DNA of 64,000 nucleotides from JACMRP01 sp047302465. Its GTDB lineage: Bacteria; Bdellovibrionota; Bdellovibrionia; Bdellovibrionales; Bdellovibrionaceae. Positions 52,272 to 61,032 of this stretch are shown here, in pieces. The notes under the pieces are model-generated. The model worked only from the letters and a program-made list of their open reading frames with translations, was not told the DNA's origin and did no database searches. The DNA is taken from contig NZ_CP178621.1 of NCBI RefSeq assembly GCF_047302465.1, forward strand, positions 1,302,001 through 1,366,000. The letters are read 5' to 3'. A program made the translations under genes and the position numbers. Positions within the stretch are counted from its first letter, which is position 1. The number at the start of each line of letters is the position of its first letter.

Positions 52272-52697
52272 TTACTTTGCTTGGCTGAGATCAAAGCGTT
52301 GGAGGACTTTGTTGTGATCGATCGTAAAGGCCACCAGGGTCTCATCGTAGGCCATCAAACACAGCACACGATAGGCGTCTTTTTCAAAATAAGGCTTCGC
52401 TTCAGAAGGAAGTTTCGAGGCAATTTCCACGGGTACTTGATCGAGAGAATAGTAGAATTTCCCGCGTAATTGCCCTTCGGGCGAGTAGCCTATTTTTGCA
52501 TGATCTGCTGAATATTCTTTAAACTCAGCATAGAAGGCTTGTTCTGCTGTGTAGAAAGACGAGAGCTGAGTCTTTGCCTCAGACTCACGAGCCTTCGCCA
52601 TATATTCGCGGAAAAATTCGTAAATGCCTAAGCGAAAAACGGCGCCAAGGAGTAGTAAGATTAAAACTCCTTTAAGGACCATTTTTGCTTTTGTCAT
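52272..52697 (-). CDS. type IV pilin-like protein
   Basis: 141 residues from the ATG after AAAGG (an in-frame TTG is 6 bases upstream). N-terminal hydrophobic helix, then KARESEAKTQLSSFYTAEQAFYAEF and GYSPEGQLRGKFYYSL, a pattern seen in short Bdellovibrio pilin-like proteins. The GFTLIE prepilin peptidase site is not evident, so processing is uncertain. Nine bases from the esterase gene upstream, likely the same transcript. Confidence 0.65.
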   Translation of the reverse strand: MTKAKMVLKGVLILLLLGAVFRLGIYEFFREYMAKARESEAKTQLSSFYTAEQAFYAEFKEYSADHAKIGYSPEGQLRGKFYYSLDQVPVEIASKLPSEAKPYFEKDAYRVLCLMAYDETLVAFTIDHNKVLQRFDLSQAK

Positions 52698-52706
52698 CTG
52701 CAACCT

Positions 52707-53693
52707 TTACTTCAAAGCGTTGCTTAAGAAGCTTTGGAAAGAGCGAAGGTCCGCTGTGCAATGTCCGCCGTTTGTAGGTTCATAGACCAACGGCGATCCC
52801 GCTTGCTGAGCTGCTGCTGCAAAGGCTTCAGCGCCTTCAAAGAAACCGTATTCGTCACGATCGCCCGTAGAAAGATACAGATTCACATTTCTGTATTTTC
52901 CGGCGCGCATTTGCGACATAGGGTTACGACCATTCCAAACATCGACTGTTTTGAATTTTGTTCTGATGGCCGAGATCATATCAGTGACCAAAGGAGTTTG
53001 AATCCACGGGCCGCCTCTTGAAATATAATTAGTAACCTCTGCTTGCTCAAACGGATTGAAATCAATCAACGCCGGGCAAATCGCCATCACACTAGTAAAT
53101 ACCTTCGGACGAAGTGCCGCGACTGTGAGTGCGTTGTATCCGCCAAGTGACATGCCAATCAGGTGACGAGCAGGGCGAATGCCGTAAAAAATGTAATCGT
53201 TTTCGATTGCCGGCATAGCGACATCGACAAGATCACGCAAAGTCGCTGGATCATCACCCGTAGGTTCTACAGGAATGCTCTCGCGCGGGCCAAAAGACAA
53301 TGCAACATAAATCGGAGCTCTGTCTTGGACGGTTTTAATAACCGAGTAAAACGGCGATCTAGCATCTAAGAAAAGAGCCAAATCACTCGGTTTGCCATTA
53401 AGACCGTGGAAGTAATAGATAACATTTTGCGGGATCTGGTCCTTTTGGTAGCTGTGAACACAATAGTTCAAAGTCTTTCCAGAAGGCAAAGCCATGTTCT
53501 TACAAGTACCAGGGAATACAGGGGCCGCAGGTGGTGGCGTCGGTTTTGGCTTTGAAGGCCCTCCTTCCTCGGGTTTTCCAGGAGGAGTTGGTGTTGGGCT
53601 TGATGGTGGAAAAAGATCGTCAATTCCACCAGCAGCAAATGCCATAGACACAGAGCAAACAATAGCAAGAATGATTGAAGTTAAACGTAACAT
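52707..53693 (-). CDS. secreted esterase-like alpha/beta hydrolase
   Basis: 328 residues with signal peptide (cleavage near AFA-AG) and a Pro-rich linker (PTPTPPGKP...KPTPPPAAP). Esterase domain: oxyanion region YYFHGLNG, nucleophile GMSLGGYNA, acid in STGDRDEYG and His in NGGHCTAD. Two Cys near the domain start (GTCKN, NYCVH). Resembles esterase D / feruloyl esterase-like proteins; substrate unknown. The Pro-rich linker is shared in style with the next lipoprotein. Confidence 0.85.
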   Translation of the reverse strand: MLRLTSIILAIVCSVSMAFAAGGIDDLFPPSSPTPTPPGKPEEGGPSKPKPTPPPAAPVFPGTCKNMALPSGKTLNYCVHSYQKDQIPQNVIYYFHGLNGKPSDLALFLDARSPFYSVIKTVQDRAPIYVALSFGPRESIPVEPTGDDPATLRDLVDVAMPAIENDYIFYGIRPARHLIGMSLGGYNALTVAALRPKVFTSVMAICPALIDFNPFEQAEVTNYISRGGPWIQTPLVTDMISAIRTKFKTVDVWNGRNPMSQMRAGKYRNVNLYLSTGDRDEYGFFEGAEAFAAAAQQAGSPLVYEPTNGGHCTADLRSFQSFLSNALK

Positions 53694-53705
53694 ATTTCTC
53701 TCCTC

Positions 53706-54716
53706 TTATTTGCAGCCTGCGGTGCCGGTTTCAATTTCAGTAATAGAACGTGGAAGCGCCGAACAGTAAGCGTCAAGCTCTAGAGAACGAATTGGGAGAG
53801 GGCTGTTAGAGTTTGAGTTGATTGCAAAAGTTAATACGAGTTCTTTTTGACGACTAATCATAAACATCGGTGCAGAGAACTGATCCAAAGTAAACTCGAG
53901 GCGATACTCGCCAGGTAACACACCTGCCGGCTCGACCTTCGCGATTTCAGTCCATGGAGCTGCATAGTTTTTAAAGACTTTGTCATAGACAGAGACAAAA
54001 ACTTTTTCGACAACCACGTCTTTGCCAAACTCAGAACCATTAACATTCATAACGACTTTGTATTTGAAAGTGTTCGTGTCTTTACCTTCGTAAGAAATAT
54101 TAAAGTTCTCAAGAAGGGTAGGTTTCACCAAAACGATCGATTCAGATCCATCCGGGAAAGTCGGTTTTGGCGTAGGAGTTGGAGTTGGTACCGGTGTTGG
54201 CTGAGGTTTTGTTTGAATACCTTTGCCGACAACGCTGAATCCATAAAGAACTCTTTCGCACTGAGGAGCAGAACGAGATTCAATCTCAAGATGTAGGAGC
54301 GACATATCGTCGAAAGAGACTTCTTTGCCGCTAACAACTGGAGTGTCCACGCCAAAGCGAGAAACAAACCAACGATGAGTCAGACTCTGCAACGGACATG
54401 TGCCCGCGGGAAGTTTTTTAACGGCCTCTTTGCCGATCGTAAGTTCATTCAGGGTAAAAGCCCCTTGAAGGTTCTCACCTAAATGGAAGCTATACACGAC
54501 CAACAGGTCTTTGCCTTTTTCCCAAGCCAAAGCCCCGTGATTAATGTTCGAGGCCGTCACGGCATCGCCAGGGGTCATGTATTTTACATTGGAGTTCCCA
54601 AGCTCTTGCACGCCATCTTTGCCAGCGGGTGGTTGAGCTTTGGGAGCGGAGGAGGAGGATTTGGAGCAGGATACCAGAGTTGTTAATAATAAAACGACTA
54701 ATAGAACATGCTTCAT
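53706..54716 (-). CDS. lipoprotein of unknown function with Pro/Thr linker
   Basis: 336 residues; lipobox TLVSC, then a short Ser/Pro linker. Two beta-rich regions are separated by PTPVPTPTPTPKP at about residue 170-185. Cys in PAGTCPL and PQCERVLY could pair in the first region and AYCSAL with AGCK in the second. Follows the citrate synthase gene by 18 bases. No family recognised. Confidence 0.7.
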   Translation of the reverse strand: MKHVLLVVLLLTTLVSCSKSSSSAPKAQPPAGKDGVQELGNSNVKYMTPGDAVTASNINHGALAWEKGKDLLVVYSFHLGENLQGAFTLNELTIGKEAVKKLPAGTCPLQSLTHRWFVSRFGVDTPVVSGKEVSFDDMSLLHLEIESRSAPQCERVLYGFSVVGKGIQTKPQPTPVPTPTPTPKPTFPDGSESIVLVKPTLLENFNISYEGKDTNTFKYKVVMNVNGSEFGKDVVVEKVFVSVYDKVFKNYAAPWTEIAKVEPAGVLPGEYRLEFTLDQFSAPMFMISRQKELVLTFAINSNSNSPLPIRSLELDAYCSALPRSITEIETGTAGCK

Positions 54717-54734
54717 GAACCCCTCCTTTAGGGA

Positions 54735-55901
54735 TTACTTACGTTCGCTAAGTGGAACGACTTTACGTTGAGCTGCACCAATGTATTCGCTAAGTGGACG
54801 AATGATACGGTTGTTTGCTGCTTGCTCCATAATGTGAGCAGACCAGCCCGTAGTACGTGCCATCACGAAGATCGGAGTAAAGAAATCGATCTCAAAACCC
54901 ATCATGTAGTAAGCAGGACCCGCTGGGAAATCGAGGTTTGGATAGATTTTCTTTTTCTCTACCATCACTTTTTCAAGTGAGTTGTACATTTTCATCCATT
55001 TTTGTTCACCAGTTACATCTGCCATGATTTGTGCGTATTTTTTCATGGTTGGAACACGAGAGTCCCCAGATTTGTAAACGCGGTGACCAAAGCCCATTAC
55101 TTTTTTCTTCTGAGCAAGTGCATCGATCATCCATTGTTCAGCTTTATTAGCATCTGCAATCTCGATCATCATGTGCATAACTTGTTCGTTTGCACCACCG
55201 TGCAAAGGACCCTTCAATGCGCCGATACCCGCAACAGTTGCAGAGTAAAGATCAGATTGAGTCGAAGTCACAACACGTGAAGTGAATGTAGAAGCATTGA
55301 AGCTGTGTTCAGCGTAAAGAATCAAAGACACGTCAAAAGCTTTTACGATTTCTTTTTGTGGAACTTTACCGAAGCACATGTGGAAGAAGTTCTCAGAAAT
55401 GCTCAAGTCCGCTTTTGGTGGAATGAAATCCAAACCTTTTTTGAAACGGTAGTCGGCAGCAACCATTGTTGGAATTTTCGCAAGCAACTGGATCGCTTTA
55501 TCCATGTCTGTTGCAGGCGTTGAATCCCAGATACGAGTGTCTTCACAACCTTGGAAAGAAACAGCTGTGCGGACTGAATCCATAGGATGGCATTTTGGTG
55601 GCAAAGCTTTGATGACGTTCAAAAGAGTTTTAGAAATTTCGCGATAGCCGCGTTCTTTCTTCGTGAAGTCTGCAAGCTGAGTCGCATTTGGCAACTCACC
55701 GTTGTACATCAAGTAAGCCACTTCTTCGAATGAGCAATTTTCAGCCAAGTCTTGAACTGGGTAACCACGGTAGATCAATGAGTTTGTGTCAGGATTTACT
55801 TTAGAAACAGAAGAGGTGTCGATGACGGCGCCTTCGAGACCTTTTTTAACGTTCATCTTTTCTGGTTCTGGAACGTAATCGGGATTGATATATTCAGCCA
55901 T
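54735..55901 (-). CDS. prpC: 2-methylcitrate synthase / citrate synthase
   Basis: 388 residues, AAGGAGG before ATG. Active-site elements: LYAEHSFNASTFTSR with His, the G-x-x-H of KGPLHGGANEQV, MGFGHRVYK with His, and PNLDFPAGPAYYMMG with the catalytic Asp. The AEHSFNASTFTSR form is common in bacterial 2-methylcitrate synthases. prpB and prpD on the same strand 2.5-5 kb upstream support methylcitrate synthase; a housekeeping citrate synthase cannot be excluded. Confidence 0.88.
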   Translation of the reverse strand: MAEYINPDYVPEPEKMNVKKGLEGAVIDTSSVSKVNPDTNSLIYRGYPVQDLAENCSFEEVAYLMYNGELPNATQLADFTKKERGYREISKTLLNVIKALPPKCHPMDSVRTAVSFQGCEDTRIWDSTPATDMDKAIQLLAKIPTMVAADYRFKKGLDFIPPKADLSISENFFHMCFGKVPQKEIVKAFDVSLILYAEHSFNASTFTSRVVTSTQSDLYSATVAGIGALKGPLHGGANEQVMHMMIEIADANKAEQWMIDALAQKKKVMGFGHRVYKSGDSRVPTMKKYAQIMADVTGEQKWMKMYNSLEKVMVEKKKIYPNLDFPAGPAYYMMGFEIDFFTPIFVMARTTGWSAHIMEQAANNRIIRPLSEYIGAAQRKVVPLSERK

Positions 55902-56003
55902 GGTTCCTCCTTAAGCTGCGACGCATAACAATATGCTTATTGAGGAACCAAGCTATTTCGCCGCCGGAATCGAGTCAAGACTCAAGCCAAGCGTCAGAGA
56001 GTA

Positions 56004-56588
56004 CTATTTCATCGGGCAGATGGTGATTGGAGTTCGAACGGCTGTGATGTCATAAGCCTCGCGAATTTGCTGGCTGTTAACCGCGACGCAGCCAAGCGTC
56101 CAATCTTTTGGGTGGATCAATGCGATGCGGTTGTAGTCTGCACGATTGCTAGGCAGGCCATGAATCATGATATCGCCACCCGGAGATTTGCCGCGACTAC
56201 GAGCATATTCGATGTCTTGCTTATTCGGGTAGGAAACTTCCAACGCCAACGTGTAAGCACTGTCGGGCTTTTTCTTACTAATATAGTAGACGCCTTCCGG
56301 AGTTCTGAGGTCACCTTGAAATCTTTTAGCTCCGCGCGGGAAGCCGAAAGCAGCTGGGTAGCTGCGGATGACTTTTTGATCTTTAAGGAAGTAAATACGG
56401 CGGTAGTCTTTGGACACCAAAATCTGGTCAATTTCTTGGCCAGAGTAGAGGAAACTCTTGAAATCATTGTCGCTCATGAACGGCATTTTTTGGATTTTGT
56501 CCTGATAGTTACAGATGTTGTCAGCAGCTGTCGCAGTCACAGGCAGCGCCAGAACCAATCCTAGAAAGAGTTTTGCAATTTTTTTCAT
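56004..56588 (-). CDS. L,D-transpeptidase (YkuD domain)
   Basis: 194 residues from ATG 56588, which starts the signal peptide (KKIAKLFLGLVLALP, cleavage near ATA-AD); the upstream frame to 56627 is unlikely. YkuD motifs: IYFLKDQKVIRSYPAAFG, GVYYISKKKPDS, IMIHGLPSNRADY with His, and DWTLGCVAVN with catalytic Cys. Cross-links peptidoglycan or edits stem peptides in the periplasm; in predators such enzymes also act on prey wall (inference). Confidence 0.92.
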   Translation of the reverse strand: MKKIAKLFLGLVLALPVTATAADNICNYQDKIQKMPFMSDNDFKSFLYSGQEIDQILVSKDYRRIYFLKDQKVIRSYPAAFGFPRGAKRFQGDLRTPEGVYYISKKKPDSAYTLALEVSYPNKQDIEYARSRGKSPGGDIMIHGLPSNRADYNRIALIHPKDWTLGCVAVNSQQIREAYDITAVRTPITICPMK

Positions 56589-56778
56589 ATAAAGTGGACT
56601 AACAACCCTTGGCCACGTTGGCAACAATACAAAACAGCAGCTTGGTAATTTACAGCTCCCAAAATTTGGTCCGAAAAGGGAACAGTGGCCACTGTGACAC
56701 CAGTTTGTGCCGAAAATGCCTGGCCCTCATCTTGCTTTGGTCAACATCCGGGTGCTTTTTAGAAACAAGGAGAATTTC

Positions 56779-57612
56779 ATGAGAGCGTTTTTAGGAATCT
56801 TAATCACTGGTTTTTCAATCCAAGCTTTAGCCGCTGACGACGTGTTGGTATCGCAAAGTTTAGATCAAGTGCGAGCTTCGCGTATGGAGCTGCAAGAGGT
56901 TCAACGTCAGTTGCCTCCACACCTTCAACAGGCTGTGCAACAGATCCAGCAACGTTTGGATTATGTCGATCGCTCTTTGGCTGACGCTCTTCGTATCCCG
57001 GGCCGTCCTCAGCCTCCGCCTCCACCACCAACTCGTCCACCAAACTATGGCGGTCGTGTCGAGCTTGAAGCACTTTGCGAGTTAGACGACGATGCGCAAT
57101 TTGATCCTGGCCAAAATCAAGCGGGTGTTCTTCGTGGTTCGGATGTTCGTGAGTTGATTGAAAAATGCCGTGTGCTTGCTTCGACTCGTGGTCGCAATTA
57201 CACGTCAGGTATTACCAATATTAAAGTTTTGAACAAGCCTGCGCACTTTGTGCAAGCGACTTGTGATGTGGATGACGATGCTCAGTTCGACTACGGTCAG
57301 CGCACCGTGGGTGTGATTGCTGGCGAAGACTTTGTTTCAATCGCTCATCAATGCCGTGAAGTTGCGAAAGGCGCTCATCCAAATGGCGCTGGCGGTATCA
57401 AAAACCCAGTTTTAGGTAACAACCAAGGACGTCGTATTACGACAGCGACTTGCCACATGGATGATGACCTTCAGTTTGATGAAGGACAAATCGTTTTCGG
57501 CCGTATCCAAGGCCGTGACATCGTCGACGTTGCTCAACAGTGCCAAGAGATCGCAAGACTTGCTTTCGGTCAAAATGGTTCTTCAGGTTTGAAAGACGTC
57601 CGCGAAGAGTAA
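56779..57612 (+). CDS. secreted protein with three Cys-paired DDD-QFD repeats
   Basis: 277 residues from ATG 56779 with AAGGAG; the upstream frame is not used. Signal peptide (cleavage near LAA-DD), helical region to about 70, Pro-rich linker (RPQPPPPPPTRPP), then three repeats of 62-63 residues. Each has C-x-x-D-D-D-x-Q-F-D-x-G-Q and a second Cys exactly 30 residues after the first (100/130, 162/192, 225/255). A disulfide per repeat and an acidic metal-binding loop are natural guesses. No known family. Confidence 0.8.
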   Translation: MRAFLGILITGFSIQALAADDVLVSQSLDQVRASRMELQEVQRQLPPHLQQAVQQIQQRLDYVDRSLADALRIPGRPQPPPPPPTRPPNYGGRVELEALCELDDDAQFDPGQNQAGVLRGSDVRELIEKCRVLASTRGRNYTSGITNIKVLNKPAHFVQATCDVDDDAQFDYGQRTVGVIAGEDFVSIAHQCREVAKGAHPNGAGGIKNPVLGNNQGRRITTATCHMDDDLQFDEGQIVFGRIQGRDIVDVAQQCQEIARLAFGQNGSSGLKDVREE

Positions 57613-57633
57613 GATTTTTGAATCTTAAAAAGT

Positions 57634-57668
57634 AAAAACCCGCAGTTTTGAAGGCTGCGGGTTTTTTT
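57634..57668. terminator. rho-independent terminator, probably bidirectional
   Basis: A5, CCCGCAG, 9-base loop, CTGCGGG, T-tract, between a + gene ending 57612 and a converging - gene ending 57694. Confidence 0.92.
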
Positions 57669-57693
57669 GTATCTAATGTCTTGGTTTTATCTG

Positions 57694-58230
57694 TTAAGGA
57701 GCGTTTGAGAAACTGCCGCGGCAGCCGTTGCTTTTGAATTCTGCAAAACGCTTGTCCCAGTGACAGTTCGAGTGAAGCGCTTCGTTCTTCAAGAAAACGC
57801 AGTATTCGGTGAGTGTCGGTATATATCTGCTTGGTGGAACGGCCGTAGAGCATGACAGTTTTAAGCGGGCATCCCAACCAGTCCAATCTTCTGCTTGGAT
57901 GTTGGTTTCATCAAAGTCATTGCCGCAATTTGCAGTGTAAATACTCTGGCGAGTTTCTAGTGCGCAATTATTGTTTTTTTCGCGATCCATAAGAGTCACG
58001 CAATAGTCGGCTTTTCTATAAAACTGTTGTTTGGTGTCACAGTTAATTCCGGTCAAGTCATAAGAGAAGCTGCCTTCTTCAGGCCAGCGTTCATCCGGAG
58101 AAAGTTTGCGATTCGGATCTTTAGAGTTTCCGCCACGCATGCCAGTGCCTTCGTCATTGCTAGAACAACCGATCACAAGGACTGACGACAGAGCTAAGGA
58201 AACAAGGATCATTCTTTTCAGAATGGACAT
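57694..58230 (-). CDS. lipoprotein with two tandem four-cysteine modules
   Basis: 178 residues, GGAGG before ATG. Lipobox VLVIGC with Cys22. Mature part has Cys 64, 77, 89, 102 and then 127, 144, 156, 170: two modules sharing YC-x-x-L and a C-11-C spacing (77/89 and 144/156), so probably an internal duplication. Four disulfides are likely. Function unknown. Confidence 0.72.
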   Translation of the reverse strand: MSILKRMILVSLALSSVLVIGCSSNDEGTGMRGGNSKDPNRKLSPDERWPEEGSFSYDLTGINCDTKQQFYRKADYCVTLMDREKNNNCALETRQSIYTANCGNDFDETNIQAEDWTGWDARLKLSCSTAVPPSRYIPTLTEYCVFLKNEALHSNCHWDKRFAEFKSNGCRGSFSNAP

Positions 58231-58327
58231 ATAAAGCCTCCATGCTTATAGAGGCATTTTTCTATAGAATTCGAGTTATTTCAATAACGGCTCGGAACCT
58301 GGTCTAGGCTGGTGTTCTCAAGTCACG

Positions 58328-58353
58328 CAAGGTTCTTTTGGAACAGAACCTTG
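58328..58353 (-). terminator. hairpin downstream of prpB
   Basis: CAAGGTTCT, 8-base loop, AGAACCTTG just past the prpB stop. No T-tract follows, so it may terminate with Rho or only protect the 3' end. Confidence 0.5.
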
Positions 58354-58359
58354 AGGAGG

Positions 58360-59262
58360 CTACTTCTTAATAGTAAAGTTAAAGATGCTCGTGTCGAAAG
58401 AGTTGTACTCTTCATAACGAGTCAGTGTGTAGAGGTCTTTACGGTGTTGCATCTTATCCAAAAGACTTTCTTGAGTGCCTTTGGCTTTGATTTCGTGAAG
58501 ACCAGAAACAGTCGCGCCCATTGCAAGACGGAATGTCGTCACAGGATAGATCACGATGTTGTAACCAAGGTTTGAAAGTTCTTGGTAAGTGTACAAGCGA
58601 CCTTTACCGAACTCAGTCATGTTCGCCAAAAGAGGAACTTTCACGGCTTTACGGAAAGTTTCGAACTCTTTTTCGTTTTCAAGAGCTTCGGTGAAAATAC
58701 AATCAGCGCCAGCGTCGATGTAGGCTTTTGCACGGTCGATAGCTTTGTCCAAGCCCTCAACTGCACGAGCGTCTGTGCGCGCGATCAATAGGAAATTTTC
58801 ATCCAGTTTTTTCCCGCGAGCAGCCGCAGCCACTTTGCGAACCATATCATCAGTGCCCACAATGCCTTTGCCATCTAGGTGACCACAGCGTTTTGGGTTG
58901 ATTTGATCTTCGATATGACAACCGGCCAAACCCATTTCGATCATCTCTTGCACTGTGCGAGTGGCGCTCATAGGTTCGCCAAAGCCTGTGTCGATATCAA
59001 TGATCGTCGGAAGTTTGGTAGTACGAGCGATTTGACGTCCGCGCTGAGCTACTTCAGTGAGCGACGTCAAACCAATGTCTGGATAACCAAGGTCATTCGA
59101 AAGCACAGATCCAGAAATGTACACGCCGTCAAAACCTTCTTTTTCAATCGCCATGCTCACCAAAGGTGACCATGCACCCGGGAATTGCAAGAGTTTTCCT
59201 GTCTTCAAAGCATCGCGAAAGTTTTTACGTTTTTGAGCTGGTGTAATTTCTGGAAATAGCAT
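58360..59262 (-). CDS. prpB: 2-methylisocitrate lyase
   Basis: 300 residues, AAAGGA before ATG. ICL/PEPM fold with GVYISGS, IDIDTGFGEP (metal Asp), HIEDQINPKRCGHLDG containing the catalytic KRCGH loop, ARTDARAVEG and FTEAL. Splits 2-methylisocitrate into pyruvate and succinate. prpD is directly upstream (68 bases). Confidence 0.95.
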   Translation of the reverse strand: MLFPEITPAQKRKNFRDALKTGKLLQFPGAWSPLVSMAIEKEGFDGVYISGSVLSNDLGYPDIGLTSLTEVAQRGRQIARTTKLPTIIDIDTGFGEPMSATRTVQEMIEMGLAGCHIEDQINPKRCGHLDGKGIVGTDDMVRKVAAAARGKKLDENFLLIARTDARAVEGLDKAIDRAKAYIDAGADCIFTEALENEKEFETFRKAVKVPLLANMTEFGKGRLYTYQELSNLGYNIVIYPVTTFRLAMGATVSGLHEIKAKGTQESLLDKMQHRKDLYTLTRYEEYNSFDTSIFNFTIKK

Positions 59263-59315
59263 GATTGATCCTTTAGTGAAGTCCAGCTTCGGCCCCAGTG
59301 CGGGGCCTCAGCATC

Positions 59316-59331
59316 CTCGGCATGTGCCGAT
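59316..59331. repeat. CCTCGGCRTGYGCCGA motif, copy 2
   Basis: CCTCGGCATGTGCCGA in the prpD-prpB gap, ending at the prpD stop codon. Differs from copy 1 (47737-47752) by a compensatory G-C to A-T change around the central TG; a neighbouring GGCCCC / GGGGCC hairpin precedes it. Confidence 0.5.
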
Positions 59332-60839
59332 TAGAAAATACCTTTAGTATCGCGTTTGTTGTTCACAAGGCGATCCATTGGGATTTGTACGTTCATCATT
59401 TGTACTTGAGCTGGAGTCAAATCAGCCAAGTTCTCAACCAAAGAAACGAAGCGGTTGCGCTCGTCTTTTGTGATGATCTCTTCAGTCAACATATCAAACT
59501 TACGAACGTAGTCCGCGCGTTTGAATGGTTTAGCTCCTGCTGGATGCGCATTTGCAACGCCCAATTCGTCAACCAAAGTCGTGCCGTTTTTGAAGAAGAT
59601 CTCTACGCGGCCACCGAAACGTTTTTTATCTGGATCAGCATTGTGGTAAGCCTCAGTCCATTTCGCATCTTCAACAGTAGAGATTTTGTGCCATAGAGCC
59701 ACAGTGTCTTTACGTTGAGCACGTGAAGGCTCGTAAGATTTAACATGGTGCCAAGCACCGTCTTGAAGTGCCACTGCGAAGATGTACATGATCGAGTGAT
59801 CAAGAGTTTCGCGAGATGCATTTGGATCCATTTTTTGTGGATCGTTCGCACCAGTACCAATCACGTAGTGAGTGTGGTGAGAAGTATGGATCACAACTTT
59901 TTCGATATCGTCGAAGTTTGTGATTTTAGTTTTCATACGAGCAGCCAAGTCGATCAATGCTTGAGATTGGTACTCTGCAGAGTGTTCTTTCGTGTAAGTC
60001 TCAAGGATTGCGCGTTTATCTTCGCCAACTTCTGGAAGTGGAACTTCGTACTTTCCGTTTTTGCCAGAAAGCATGTAAGCGATGACTGAATCTTCACCTT
60101 CGTAAATTGGAGAAGGAGCACCTTCACCACGCATTACGCGGTCCACAGCTTCAACTGCCAATTTAGCAGCGTGTGCTGGAGCGTAAGCTTTCCAAGAAGA
60201 GATTTCACCTTTACGAGACTGACGAGTCGTGAATGATACGTGAACCGCTTGTTGAATCGCTTGGTAGATAGTTTCAGTTGGAAGACCCAAAAGTGTTCCG
60301 ATACCAGCCGCTTGAGCAGGGCACAAGTGAGCGATATGGTCTTTTTTGAACTCGTGCAAGCAGATCGCTTTTACAAGGTCTACGTGGATTTCATAACCAG
60401 TTACAAGGCCGCGAAGAAGATCTTTACCGCCTTTGTTCATTTGCTGAGCGACTGCCAAGATTGGTGGAATGTTATCACCAGGATGAGAGTAATCAGCTGC
60501 CAAGAAAGTATCATGGTAATCAAGTTCACGAACAGCAGTACCGTTCGCCCATGCTGCCCATTCACAGTCAAATTTTTGATCATTAGGCATCCCGAAGACA
60601 GTCGCGCCGTTTGCGCGAGGATGAGCTAGCGCCATAGCACGTGCAGAAGCAACCGGACGACGGTTGGCCGCAGCGATAGCCACAGAAGCATTGTCGATAA
60701 TACGGTTGATCACCATATCCAAAACGTCTGCTTTGATAGGAGCAGAGTCAGAAGCGATCTCGGCCATTTTCCAGGCTAGTTGGTCTTTGCGGTCTAATTT
60801 TTCTTTCGAGGGATAAACACGAAGTGCATGCTTTTTCAT
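59331..60839 (-). CDS. prpD: 2-methylcitrate dehydratase (MmgE/PrpD family)
   Basis: 502 residues, AAGGAC before ATG. MmgE/PrpD features: RELDYHDTFLAADYSHPGDNIPP, VTGYEIHVDLVKAI, HVSFTTRQSRKGEISSWKAYAPAHAAKLAVEA, DHSIMYIFAVALQDG, and GGRVEIFFKNG near the end. Dehydrates 2-methylcitrate to methylaconitate. With prpC and prpB it allows propionyl-CoA from odd-chain lipids and branched amino acids to be turned into pyruvate and succinate. Confidence 0.95.
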   Translation of the reverse strand: MKKHALRVYPSKEKLDRKDQLAWKMAEIASDSAPIKADVLDMVINRIIDNASVAIAAANRRPVASARAMALAHPRANGATVFGMPNDQKFDCEWAAWANGTAVRELDYHDTFLAADYSHPGDNIPPILAVAQQMNKGGKDLLRGLVTGYEIHVDLVKAICLHEFKKDHIAHLCPAQAAGIGTLLGLPTETIYQAIQQAVHVSFTTRQSRKGEISSWKAYAPAHAAKLAVEAVDRVMRGEGAPSPIYEGEDSVIAYMLSGKNGKYEVPLPEVGEDKRAILETYTKEHSAEYQSQALIDLAARMKTKITNFDDIEKVVIHTSHHTHYVIGTGANDPQKMDPNASRETLDHSIMYIFAVALQDGAWHHVKSYEPSRAQRKDTVALWHKISTVEDAKWTEAYHNADPDKKRFGGRVEIFFKNGTTLVDELGVANAHPAGAKPFKRADYVRKFDMLTEEIITKDERNRFVSLVENLADLTPAQVQMMNVQIPMDRLVNNKRDTKGIF

Positions 60840-61032
60840 CAGAATTGTCCTTTCAAGTACAATAAACAGCTCAAGCTAGCTTGGTGCGGAAAAGCGGTCA
60901 AGAAACGGCTATTTTTTCGCAACGAGATATAGTGAGTCAGTTTTGCGAAAGGACCTCAAATTCTTACGCTGAGTTCCATATACCTTTGTTTGTTGGCGTT
61001 TAGACCTGTCGGATAGTTCCGATAAATCGTGT

